This document shows positions 1 to 7,032 of a stretch of 16,942 bases of DNA, piece by piece (the first letter of the stretch is position 1; the number at the start of each line of letters is the position of its first letter). The DNA comes from CAZTYI01 sp964466185 (GTDB lineage: Bacteria; Chlamydiota; Chlamydiia; Chlamydiales; SM23-39), in NCBI GenBank assembly GCA_964466185.1, contig CAYXMS010000030.1, positions 1 to 16,942 of the forward strand. Direction: 5' to 3'. The translations under genes were made by a program, and so were the position numbers. The notes under the pieces were generated by a model that saw only the letters and a program-made list of their open reading frames with translations, was not told the origin of the DNA and made no database searches.

Positions 1-212
1 TAGATTTTTAAGCTGCGAAATCATCAAAAAAATGGGGTTTCTACAAGCCCTTAAAGCCTTATATCAGCTCCACGAAAACTCAAGCCCTGGCTTTAGCCAA
101 AGGATTCACCAACCTTCGCAAGTTGGATTTCTACTTCTCCGACCATTACCTTAGAAGCTTTACGCTTTATACGACCCATACTTTTTTGGTTTTACGCTAA
201 AGGACACAAGAA

Positions 213-236
213 AGCCAACCATTTTAATGGTTGGCT
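213..236. repeat. Perfect inverted repeat, 11-bp arms
   Basis: AGCCAACCATT at 213-223 is the exact reverse complement of 226-236, leaving a 2-nt centre (in practice a 10-bp stem with a 4-nt loop). No T-run follows on either strand, so a standard intrinsic terminator is unlikely. It is the strongest of the CCAAC-type hairpins in the left 700 bases. Confidence 0.7.
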
Positions 237-351
237 GAATTGTGCCAAAATATTTCTTTCTTAAAAAATTTTAAATAGTTTAAATTTATATTTTGCTTTT
301 TGCGAATAATGTCTTTAAGACATTTCTGTTTGTTAGAAAGTGTATAGGATT

Positions 352-371
352 CTTTGAAAAATCTTTCAAAG
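352..371. repeat. Inverted repeat, 8-bp arms
   Basis: CTTTGAAA at 352-359 and TTTCAAAG at 364-371 are exact reverse complements around AATC. The function is unknown. It is one of several regularly spaced palindromes in the noncoding stretch downstream of rseP. Confidence 0.55.
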
Positions 372-483
372 GTAAAACAATATAGTAAATAAACTTCTAA
401 AGTAAAAAAATAATGAGAAGAGGCATCTTATCTTATATATTGTAAGACTTGATAGATCAAGCGAGTATTGTTTGAAGCTAGAA

Positions 484-506
484 TCCAACGTTCTTTAGAC
501 GTTGGA
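484..506. repeat. 23-bp palindrome, copy 1 of a dispersed pair
   Basis: TCCAACGT (484-491) and ACGTTGGA (499-506) are exact reverse complements around the 7-nt centre TCTTTAG. Nearly the same element recurs in opposite orientation at 9226-9248 with one arm base changed (22 of 23 identical). Both copies lie downstream of the last gene of a minus-strand operon (rseP here, amiA there), so a transcript-end or repeat-family role is possible, but no T-tract follows. Confidence 0.65.
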
Positions 507-701
507 GTACATCAAACCATCTCCATAGATTTAAAATCCCGGATATCCCTCGGTATACCTTTAAAAAGACTTTAATATTACAAAAAAAAGGCGGCTTATA
601 TCCCCCTGGCTAAAGCCATGGAGATTACGCCATCATTGATAACCGCTTCTAAAAATCTAACTAAAAAAAGGGGCTTGCGCTGCGTCTTTTTTTCGTTCAT
701 A

Positions 702-2639
702 TCAAAACAAGCTTTTTATTATCCTAACCAGATCGTTATAGATCACGTAGATTAAAAAGAGAACCAGTAAAATTATAAAAGGAAAAATCAACTTATCCAT
801 GGTTTTGGATTTAAGCTTTTTCTTGGTCACTATCTCATACAAAGCAAACAAAATATGGCCGCCATCTAGAACGGGCAAAGGCAAAAGATTAAGCAATCCC
901 AGGTTAAGGCTGATAAAGCCCATCCAGTAAATAACCTCTAAGATACTAACAGACCAGCTTCTTTGAATGGCTTGGACAATACCTAAAGGCCCGGCCATCC
1001 ATTTAGGATGGATCTGCCCTGTAAAAAGAGCCTTGATGGTTCTTCCCATTTCAGCAAAGGTATCGATAAATAAAGAAACCGGATTTGGATTATATTTAAC
1101 TTTTGCTTCTTTCAGGCTGATACCTAAGCTCAGCTTATTTTTTTCTTTTTCTAAAGATGCCAACTGCTGTTTTCTAACTTCGGCATCCGGATTTTTCAAA
1201 ATCTGCTGTTTTTGTTTCAAAAACTCTTTTTGAAACTTTTTACTATGTATAGACTGATTCAACGCCGTTGACAAAGTTATGGGCTGAATCGTTTTTAGCA
1301 AATGCAGCTGACCGGAAGATAAATTCTCTGAACTTTTGAAAACTCCGATTTTTTGTACCAGTTTTAAAAGGTCAGGCTTTAAAAAAGCATGATCGAAATA
1401 CGTATCGCAGTTAGCTGCTGTCATACTGGAAAAATCAAAACCTCTTTGGACAATCATTAAAACAGACGGTTTTTGCAGCTGCTCTAAAATTTCATATGAA
1501 GATGCAACTTTTTTGCCGTTTACAGCAATAATCCGATCTCCTGGCTGCAAAGTACCAAAATCGGGACCGTAAGCTTTTCGAGCTAATTTTTCATCTAAAA
1601 TGGAAATTCGATTTTCTACAAAGCCCTTTTTATTAAAAAAGAAATTAAGAAAATACAGTTTTTGCAGCTTTTCAGACAGTCCCATTTCATATCGCCAGTC
1701 ATTAATCTCGTCAGCATCAAAAGAAGTGATTTTCAAATCTTCAATCCGCAATTTATAAAAGCGATCCTGAAAAATTTGACCCTCTCTTTTAACAGTTAAA
1801 AAACAAACGGGCTCATTAATCAGCTTGGAAATCTGCAACGGGGAAAAAACGATTTTTCCATTAACCCATAAAATTCTGTCCTGATCGTTTAAGCCGCTGT
1901 TTAAAAAAGATGGATTAGCCTTTATCTGAGCACTTTTACTATCGTACAGCAGTATATTGGCTGGACTTTCTATGCCGATTGTAGAAAGGTTTCTTTCTCC
2001 GCCGACAGTCAGGGAATAAGTATCTAGTTGCAAAGAAAAGGGCGTTTTTTTTAGCTGATGATAATAATCGACTTTATTACCGGAAAGGGTCAACTTTTTT
2101 TGTTTGGAAACAGCGGCAAAAAGTAAATCCTTAAAATCGTTATAGGGCCTGCCATTATAAGTTATCAGCTCGTCCCCTGCTCTGATATTTTTTTGATAAA
2201 GAGTGGAAGATGTATCAACAGCGCCGATTTTTTTGGTAAAAAAACTAAAGCTTTGTTTTCTGCCTCCGAAAGTCCATAAAAGGGCGAAAGCCACAAAACC
2301 AAAAGCCAGATTGGCTAAAGGTCCGGCAAGAGCTACCTTGATCCTATGCCAGGGTTTTTTACTGAAAAATCCATTTTTAATAGCATAAAGGTCTTCTTTT
2401 TTTTTACCTTCCATGCCGGCAATTTTAACATAGCCTCCAAAAGGCAAAAAACCGATCTGCCATTTAACTCCATTTTTTTTCCAGCTATATATAGCTTTTC
2501 CAAAACCAATTGAAAAAACTGTGACTTTCATTTTTTGTCTTCTAGCTACAAAATAGTGGGCCAGTTCATGAATAAAAACCAAAAAACCCAAACCTAAAAT
2601 TGCTAGGACAATATAAAGAATATCAAAAAACAAGATCAT
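702..2639 (-). CDS. rseP: RseP/YaeL-like site-2 intramembrane zinc metalloprotease
   Basis: This is an M50 membrane protease of the RseP family (645 residues), which cuts transmembrane segments of substrates such as anti-sigma factors; the chlamydial substrate is not known to me. The N-terminal membrane helix carries the zinc motif HELAH at residues 24-28. The C-terminal core has NLLPLPVLDGGH (584-595), which holds the third zinc ligand Asp592, and a last membrane helix lies near 616-640. Between them are three PDZ-like segments (about 153-179, 249-287 and 362-399), each with a GD/QD-I-x-x-x-N-G core, and a charged helical stretch at 465-505. E. coli RseP has about 450 residues, so the periplasmic part is long here. 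The ATG overlaps the dxr TGA as ATGA, implying coupled translation. It corresponds to CT072 of C. trachomatis as I recall. Confidence 0.93.
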   Translation of the reverse strand: MILFFDILYIVLAILGLGFLVFIHELAHYFVARRQKMKVTVFSIGFGKAIYSWKKNGVKWQIGFLPFGGYVKIAGMEGKKKEDLYAIKNGFFSKKPWHRIKVALAGPLANLAFGFVAFALLWTFGGRKQSFSFFTKKIGAVDTSSTLYQKNIRAGDELITYNGRPYNDFKDLLFAAVSKQKKLTLSGNKVDYYHQLKKTPFSLQLDTYSLTVGGERNLSTIGIESPANILLYDSKSAQIKANPSFLNSGLNDQDRILWVNGKIVFSPLQISKLINEPVCFLTVKREGQIFQDRFYKLRIEDLKITSFDADEINDWRYEMGLSEKLQKLYFLNFFFNKKGFVENRISILDEKLARKAYGPDFGTLQPGDRIIAVNGKKVASSYEILEQLQKPSVLMIVQRGFDFSSMTAANCDTYFDHAFLKPDLLKLVQKIGVFKSSENLSSGQLHLLKTIQPITLSTALNQSIHSKKFQKEFLKQKQQILKNPDAEVRKQQLASLEKEKNKLSLGISLKEAKVKYNPNPVSLFIDTFAEMGRTIKALFTGQIHPKWMAGPLGIVQAIQRSWSVSILEVIYWMGFISLNLGLLNLLPLPVLDGGHILFALYEIVTKKKLKSKTMDKLIFPFIILLVLFLIYVIYNDLVRIIKSLF

Positions 2640-3775
2640 ATTTTTTCAGCCTCTTCTCGCGCTTTTTTATCTATTTGCAATATAGACTTTAAATCTAACA
2701 CATTTTCAGGAATGTGAGAAACAATTAATTTTTCCAACTTTTCAGCAATTTGCTGCCATGAAATTTCGGCTTTTAAAAACCTTTCTACCAAAACTTGATT
2801 AGCGCTATTCAAATAGCAAGGTGCAGATTTACCTATTTTCAAAGCATCATAAGCTAGTTGCAAACATTTAAATTTTTTTAAATCCGGAGGAAAAAACTGC
2901 ATTTGCACGCTTTGCTTAAAATCAAAGCTTTTAATTTTTCCAGCCGAAGCTGATCTTTCGGGGTAATTAAGTGCATATAAAATTGGCAGCTGCATATCTG
3001 GATAGCCGAACTGGGCCAAGATAGAATGATCGGAAAATTCTACTAGGCTATGAATCAAACTTTGCGGATGAATGGCTACCTCTATTTTTTCAGCGGGCAA
3101 ACCAAACAGGAAATGGGCCTCGATCACTTCCAATCCCTTGTTCATTAAAGTCGAAGAATCGACAGTAATTTTCCTGCCCATCTGCCAGGTGGGATGGCTT
3201 AAAGCATCTTGGACTGATATGTTTTTCAGTTGTTTTTCATTTTTCTGAAAAAAAGGTCCGCCCGAGGCTGTTAAAACAATCTTTTTTAAAGCGGATTTTT
3301 TTTCTTTTTTCAGGCATTGAAAAATAGCGCTATGTTCGCTATCAACCGGCAAGATTTTAATTTTTTTTTCTTTTGCTTTTTGCATCACCAAAGATCCGGC
3401 CGAGACCAGAGTTTCTTTATTTGCTAAAGCGATATCTTTACCACTTTCAATAGCTTTTAAAATGGCAGGCAAAGCAGCCAGTCCGGAAGTTGCTGCAACT
3501 AACATATCCGCATCCTGAAGCTGAGCCAGTTCTAACAGTCCCTGTTCTTTACTTAAAACTGAGCAATCTACTTTTCTTTTCAGACAAGCTGCCGCCTGCT
3601 GATCAAAGAGGGCAACTTGTTGCGGCTGAAATTCCAAAATTTGTTTTTCCAAAAGAGCACTATTTTTATGAGCTGCTAAAGCCAGGACCTGAAACTTATC
3701 AGGAAAACTGCGAACTACCTGCAAAACATTTTGGCCGACAGAACCTGTTGAACCTAAAAGAATAATTTTTTTCAT
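2636..3775 (-). CDS. dxr: 1-deoxy-D-xylulose 5-phosphate reductoisomerase
   Basis: Dxr (IspC) converts 1-deoxy-D-xylulose 5-phosphate to 2-C-methyl-D-erythritol 4-phosphate with NADPH, the first committed step of the MEP isoprenoid pathway, in the cytoplasm. The N-terminal Rossmann motif GSTGSVG is at residues 8-14. The metal site is seen as VDSEHSA (Asp145, Glu147) plus Glu216 in NKGLEVIEAH, with Lys213. HPTWQMG (194-200) and the SST that follows belong to the catalytic loop. The length of 379 residues is normal. I start at ATG 3775, which begins MKKIILLGST; the in-frame TTG just upstream would add one residue. No clear Shine-Dalgarno site precedes it. It overlaps rseP by four bases in the same pairing as CT071-CT072 of C. 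trachomatis. Confidence 0.96.
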   Translation of the reverse strand: MKKIILLGSTGSVGQNVLQVVRSFPDKFQVLALAAHKNSALLEKQILEFQPQQVALFDQQAAACLKRKVDCSVLSKEQGLLELAQLQDADMLVAATSGLAALPAILKAIESGKDIALANKETLVSAGSLVMQKAKEKKIKILPVDSEHSAIFQCLKKEKKSALKKIVLTASGGPFFQKNEKQLKNISVQDALSHPTWQMGRKITVDSSTLMNKGLEVIEAHFLFGLPAEKIEVAIHPQSLIHSLVEFSDHSILAQFGYPDMQLPILYALNYPERSASAGKIKSFDFKQSVQMQFFPPDLKKFKCLQLAYDALKIGKSAPCYLNSANQVLVERFLKAEISWQQIAEKLEKLIVSHIPENVLDLKSILQIDKKAREEAEKI

Positions 3776-4060
3776 CAAAAAAATAACAGCGTGGATATCC
3801 CTGCCTATAAGACTAGATCTTTAAGCATGAGGAAAAAACGCCACCTCCCGTTATGATTAATAATGTTTTTGCTTTTTCCAGCAGACTTCTTCTGTTATTA
3901 AACCTAACAAATTTAGATTTTTCCGATGGCTAAAGTAATATAAGACCATCCTGGAATCTAAAAACTAGTCAGTTCCTTTTTACCAATATTAAAAAGATTT
4001 TTTAAATTAGCAGTACCGCTCATATCTTTTAAAGTTTTTAACCACTCAGCAACAAGGTAA

Positions 4061-4075
4061 AGGACTTGCAGTCCT
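4061..4075. repeat. Small hairpin, 6-bp arms
   Basis: AGGACT at 4061-4066 pairs with AGTCCT at 4070-4075 around a TGC loop. There is no T-tract on either side. Role unknown. Confidence 0.45.
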
Positions 4076-4227
4076 CATAGAGCTTAGGCTATTCAGCTAG
4101 GGCTATATTTCAAGAAACGTGAGGTCGCTGACATTATTATTTAAAAAGAAAAAAAATTACCAGCTGTAATTAGAAAAGTCAAACATTATCTATTAATAAA
4201 AAACTACTATTAATAAAATTAAAAAAC

Positions 4228-4256
4228 TTGCCATAATGAATAGAGTTACATATAAT
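4228..4256 (+). promoter_or_regulatory. Sigma-70-type promoter for the CT066-like gene
   Basis: TTGCCA (4228-4233) and TATAAT (4251-4256) are separated by 17 bp, a near-consensus housekeeping promoter. Transcription would start near 4263, giving a 5' leader of about 100 nt before the ATG at 4363. The -10 box is perfect and the -35 matches 5 of 6 consensus bases. Confidence 0.7.
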
Positions 4257-4362
4257 GATTTTTTAATTTTTGTTAAAAGATTAAAAAGAATTTGCAATTT
4301 ATAAAATACTTTGTAAAAATTTTATTATTTTACAAAAAAAAGTCAAAAAAGGAAGGAATTAA

Positions 4363-4863
4363 ATGGTTATGACACAAGAAAAAACTCTTAATTTAAAAGA
4401 ATTGGAAGAAAATATTTCCAAGGCTATTAAAAAAATTGGAGCAAAAAAAGAAAACGAACTATGCAAATACATTCCCATGACTACTGGCGGATATATGCAC
4501 CACTTTACTTTAAAGAAACTAAAGTACAAAAACCCTTCTCAGCTTGCCGAGCTGATCAAGCGTTATATTATAAAAACAAACAAACCGGCTGTTGTCCCCC
4601 CAAAATCCAGAGCGCCCAGGGGTTCTCGCAAAAGAAAAGACCAGATCACCTTTTCCAGAATCCAGCTGGAAAGGATGCTGAACATTGCCAGGCTGGCTGG
4701 AGACAAAGAAATAATTTCTTTACTTAGTCCTAAAAAGTCTCTGGCTTCTTACAAAAGAGAGCTAATTCAGTCCATCCGACAAAACAAAGTAAATCAAGAG
4801 CTGTGGAACGGCTATTGCGAAGCAGCCAATGCTTTTAATATGCTCAGTTCTGAAAATGGGTAA
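4363..4863 (+). CDS. Small basic chlamydial protein, CT066-like by position
   Basis: A 166-residue protein with no enzymatic motif that I recognise. The N-terminal half is helical and lysine-rich (residues 8-33), followed by a MTTGGYMHHFTLKKLKY segment (39-55) and LAELIKRYII (61-70). A proline/arginine/lysine linker at 79-92 (PPKSRAPRGSRKRK) joins it to a helical C-terminal half (95-160). The basic charge suggests binding to nucleic acid or an acidic partner; this is inference. There is no signal peptide or membrane helix. The start at 4363 is favoured by the strong GGAAGG site at 4351-4356, 6 nt upstream; a second ATG at 4369 is possible. It sits just before the ATP/ADP translocase, as CT066 does in C. 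trachomatis as I recall, which is the only basis for the family link. Confidence 0.8.
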   Translation: MVMTQEKTLNLKELEENISKAIKKIGAKKENELCKYIPMTTGGYMHHFTLKKLKYKNPSQLAELIKRYIIKTNKPAVVPPKSRAPRGSRKRKDQITFSRIQLERMLNIARLAGDKEIISLLSPKKSLASYKRELIQSIRQNKVNQELWNGYCEAANAFNMLSSENG

Positions 4864-4920
4864 AAAAAACTTTAACTACTAATTTTTAATAGCCGACTGA
4901 TTTTTAATTTTTTCGATCTT

Positions 4921-5105
4921 TTGACATGTTTGTAACANNNNNNNNNNNNNNNNNNNNNNNNNNNNNNNNNNNNNNNNNNNNNNNNNNNNNNNNNNNNNNN
5001 NNNNNNNNNNNNNNNNNNNNNNNNNNNNNNNNNNNNNTGTTCATGTTTGTAACATGTTCATGTTTGTAACATGTTCATGTTTGTAACATGTTCATGTTTG
5101 TAACA
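4921..5105. repeat. 17-bp tandem repeat array spanning an assembly gap
   Basis: The unit TGTTCATGTTTGTAACA occurs four times perfectly, head to tail, at 5038-5105. Left of the 100-N gap, 4921-4937 is a degenerate copy matching the last 13 bases of the unit, so the array very likely continues through the gap. Each unit begins TGTT and ends AACA, so every junction makes the palindrome AACATGTT. There are no spacers, which excludes CRISPR. Perfect identity and a failed assembly both suggest a variable-number repeat or a multi-site binding array. Confidence 0.9.
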
Positions 5106-5175
5106 TGTTTTTTATTAGTAATAATTTAAAAAAGAAGATTTTTTATATATTTTTTTTATAAAGTAGATATCAATT

Positions 5176-5203
5176 AAAATTTTTATTTATAAAAATTTTT
5201 TTT
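5176..5203 (+). terminator. Possible weak AT-only terminator
   Basis: AAAATTTTTA (5176-5185) and TAAAAATTTT (5190-5199) are exact reverse complements around TTTA, and the T-run continues to 5203. With no G-C pairs the hairpin would be weak, so termination of the CT066-like transcript here is only a possibility. Confidence 0.3.
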
Positions 5204-5242
5204 CATCTGGTTTTTCAAAAAAAATATCACCTATTTTTTCAC

Positions 5243-5272
5243 TTGAAAAGTGGGGCTCATACTTGTTATAAT
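5243..5272 (+). promoter_or_regulatory. Sigma-70-type promoter for the ATP/ADP translocase
   Basis: TTGAAA (5243-5248) and TATAAT (5267-5272) are 18 bp apart. Transcription would begin near 5279, with a leader of about 35 nt to the ATG at 5314. An AAGGA ribosome site at 5302-5306 lies 7 nt before the ATG. Confidence 0.75.
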
Positions 5273-5313
5273 AATAACCTTTCTAAAGTAGACAAATACA
5301 TAAGGATAAAAAT

Positions 5314-6885
5314 ATGTCACAATCAAATACGCAACCTGCTGAGTTCAGCAAATGGAGATCTTTTTTTTGGCCGATCCACAATTTTGAGCTAAAAAAAATC
5401 CTACCTATGTTTTTCATGTTTTTCTTTATCGCTTTTAACTATACAGTTTTAAGGGATACCAAAGACACCTTGTTAGTTACCGCTCCGGGATCTGGAGCTG
5501 AGGCGATTCCCTTTATTAAATTCTGGGGAGTTTTGCCTTGTGCCATTATCTTCATGATTATTTATGCCAAACTGGCCAATAAATTAAGCAAACAGGCGCT
5601 TTTCTATGCTACCATTACTCCTTTTATTTTATTTTTTATCCTGTTTGCAACTGTGTTATATCCCATGCGCGATTATTTACACCCATACCAACTGTCAGAT
5701 TATTTAAGTTCTGTTTTACCCAAGGGGTTTTATGGAGTAATAGCGTTATTTAGGAACTGGACTTTTTCCTTATTTTACATTTTAGCAGAGCTTTGGGGCA
5801 GTGTTGTTCTATCACTGTTATTCTGGGGTTTTGCCAATGACATTACCAAAGTATCAGAAGCCAAGCGTTTTTATGCACTTTTCGGCTTAGGTGCCAATGC
5901 TGCTTTGCTGGTCTCTGGTCCTTGCATCATTATGGCGTCAGCGATCCGCAGCAAGTTACCAGCGAATATTGATGCTTGGGGTGTTTCTTTAAACTATCTC
6001 ATGAGCATGGTAGCTTTTTCTGGTTTAATGATTATGTTCATTTATCGTTGGATTAATAAAAATGTTTTAACAGACTCGCGTTTTTATGATCCTGCCCAGC
6101 TGAAAGCCAAAAAGAAAAAAATGAAGATGTCTTTAAAAGACAGCTTCTTATATTTAGCCAAATCCAAATATATTCTTTTAATTGCTCTTTTGGTGATTGC
6201 TTATGGAATTGCCATCAATGTAGTGGAAGTTACCTGGAAAGGCCAGCTGAAGCTGCAATATCCGAATCCTAATGATTACAGCACCTTTATGGGTGTTTTT
6301 TCCACTATTACTGGTCTGACAACCGTCTTCATGATGCTATTTGTCGGTGGCAATGTTATGCGCCGTTTTGGCTGGGGCGTAGCTGCTATGATCACTCCTG
6401 TGGTCTTATTGATTACTGGGGCTTTATTCTTCTCTTTTGTCCTATTCAAGGGGCAAATGGGTGGATTTGTAGCGCTGATGGGCGCAACTCCCCTATTTTT
6501 AGCGGTTATTATTGGAGCTATTCAAAATATTATGAGCAAGGCTTCCAAATATTCGCTTTTTGATCCGACCAAAGAAATGGCCTACATTCCTTTAGACGAT
6601 GAAGCAAAAGTCAAAGGCAAGGCTGCCATTGACGTAGTTGGCGCAAGACTTGGAAAGTCAGGCGGCGCTTTAGTACAGCAATTTTTATTTGTGGTTTGCG
6701 GATCAATGGGAGCTTCTTTACCTTATTTAGCGGTTCTTTTATTTATTATTATCGCTATTTGGACTTTAGGAGCCAAATCTTTGAATAAGCTTTTTATTGC
6801 CAAGCAAGAAGAAAAAAGCCAAGAAGCTACCAAGCCTGTAAAAGAAGAAATCAAACTGGCGAAGCAAAAAGTTACTGTCAACTAA
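5314..6885 (+). CDS. npt1: ATP/ADP translocase (nucleotide transport protein, TLC family)
   Basis: A 523-residue inner-membrane carrier of the TLC family, the class by which Chlamydiales, Rickettsiales and plastids exchange ADP for external ATP. The typical N-terminal block is visible: FNYTVLRDTKDTLLVT (about residues 40-56) followed by GSGAEAIPFIKFWGVLP. About twelve hydrophobic segments follow, and the C-terminal tail from about 490 is lysine/glutamate-rich and cytoplasmic by expectation. The length fits the C. trachomatis Npt1 class (about 528). An ATP/ADP exchanger rather than a broader nucleotide importer is inferred from its place next to lepA and the CT066-like gene, matching CT064-CT066. 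It has its own promoter upstream and its own terminator at 6939-6978, so it is probably a single-gene unit. Substrate choice is not provable from sequence. Confidence 0.94.
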   Translation: MSQSNTQPAEFSKWRSFFWPIHNFELKKILPMFFMFFFIAFNYTVLRDTKDTLLVTAPGSGAEAIPFIKFWGVLPCAIIFMIIYAKLANKLSKQALFYATITPFILFFILFATVLYPMRDYLHPYQLSDYLSSVLPKGFYGVIALFRNWTFSLFYILAELWGSVVLSLLFWGFANDITKVSEAKRFYALFGLGANAALLVSGPCIIMASAIRSKLPANIDAWGVSLNYLMSMVAFSGLMIMFIYRWINKNVLTDSRFYDPAQLKAKKKKMKMSLKDSFLYLAKSKYILLIALLVIAYGIAINVVEVTWKGQLKLQYPNPNDYSTFMGVFSTITGLTTVFMMLFVGGNVMRRFGWGVAAMITPVVLLITGALFFSFVLFKGQMGGFVALMGATPLFLAVIIGAIQNIMSKASKYSLFDPTKEMAYIPLDDEAKVKGKAAIDVVGARLGKSGGALVQQFLFVVCGSMGASLPYLAVLLFIIIAIWTLGAKSLNKLFIAKQEEKSQEATKPVKEEIKLAKQKVTVN

Positions 6886-6938
6886 ACCAAGTTTAATAAC
6901 TTATCGAGTGTAAAAAACTCTACATGAGTTTATAATTG

Positions 6939-6978
6939 AAAAAGCTACCGATTTCAAAATGAGACCGGTAGCTTTTTT
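6939..6978 (+). terminator. Intrinsic terminator after the translocase gene
   Basis: AAAAAGCTACCG (6939-6950) pairs with CGGTAGCTTTTT (6966-6977), giving a GC-containing stem; inner bases TCA and TGA extend it. A T-run completes the signal at 6973-6978. The A-tract on the left means it could also act on the opposite strand. It lies 54 nt after the translocase stop and just before lepA. Confidence 0.88.
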
Positions 6979-6997
6979 ATTACCAAAAGCGTAAAAT

Positions 6998-7003
6998 TAT
7001 AAT
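6998..7003 (+). promoter_or_regulatory. Candidate -10 box for lepA
   Basis: A perfect TATAAT sits 30 nt before the lepA ATG. The matching -35 position falls in the T-run of the preceding terminator and is poor (TTTTAT-like), so this is a half-supported promoter. The strong terminator just upstream makes some promoter here necessary if lepA is transcribed on its own. Confidence 0.4.
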
Positions 7004-7032
7004 TACAATTTACTGAAGACTCTAATATTGCT

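Larger units (their letters stand above)
1..701. other. Noncoding or decayed region rich in palindromes
   Basis: No convincing gene is visible in these 701 bases, which lie downstream of the minus-strand rseP stop. An open frame without an ATG runs from 12 to 200 on the plus strand, and a 28-codon minus frame starting with MGRIKRK overlaps it; neither resembles a family I know, so the left 200 bases may be gene remnant. The region carries many inverted repeats: 109-126, 213-236, 308-324, 352-371, 448-461, 484-506 and 608-619. Three of them (109-126, 213-236, 484-506) have CCAAC/GTTGG in their stems. None is followed by a proper T-tract, so none is called a terminator. Confidence 0.5.
3776..4362. 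other. Divergent intergenic region, dxr / CT066-like
   Basis: 587 bases without a credible gene separate the minus-strand dxr from the plus-strand small basic protein gene. The right third holds a strong promoter (4228-4256). The centre has a hairpin AGGACT-TGC-AGTCCT at 4061-4075 and a loose duplicated TAGCC(C)TA(A)GCT motif near 4078-4108. On the minus strand, 20-70 bases upstream of dxr, there is a GGGAGGTGG tract (3849-3841) and a 7-codon frame (3828-3805). I see no clear sigma-70 promoter for dxr. In C. trachomatis, as I recall, the ytgABCD metal transporter genes lie between these two genes; they are absent here. Confidence 0.6.
4864..5313. other. AT-rich spacer with assembly gap and tandem array
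   Basis: This noncoding stretch between the CT066-like gene and the translocase gene contains a tandem repeat array broken by exactly 100 N (4938-5037, the usual placeholder for a gap of unknown size), an AT-only inverted repeat (5176-5199), and the translocase promoter (5243-5272). No open frame of interest is seen. The true length is unknown because of the gap. Confidence 0.8.

Noticed and set aside
664..698. A-tract / GC core / T-tract (AAAAAAAG ... CTTTTTTT) as a terminator for rseP
   Set aside because: The GC core does not form a stem; only the A and T runs pair, so it is too weak to call.
3490..3765. Plus-strand 91-codon frame inside dxr
   Set aside because: It is antisense to a clearly conserved enzyme and shows no protein family features; it is a shadow frame.
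3773..3778. TTG start for dxr one codon upstream of the ATG
   Set aside because: ATG directly follows and gives the standard MKKIILLGSTGSVG beginning; no ribosome site favours TTG.
541..3802. GGATATCCCT occurring at 541-550 and 3793-3802 as a dispersed repeat
   Set aside because: Only ten bases are shared and the core is a simple palindrome; the flanks do not match.
4921..5105. Repeat array considered as CRISPR
   Set aside because: Units are 17 bp and directly abutting without unique spacers, and no cas genes are nearby.
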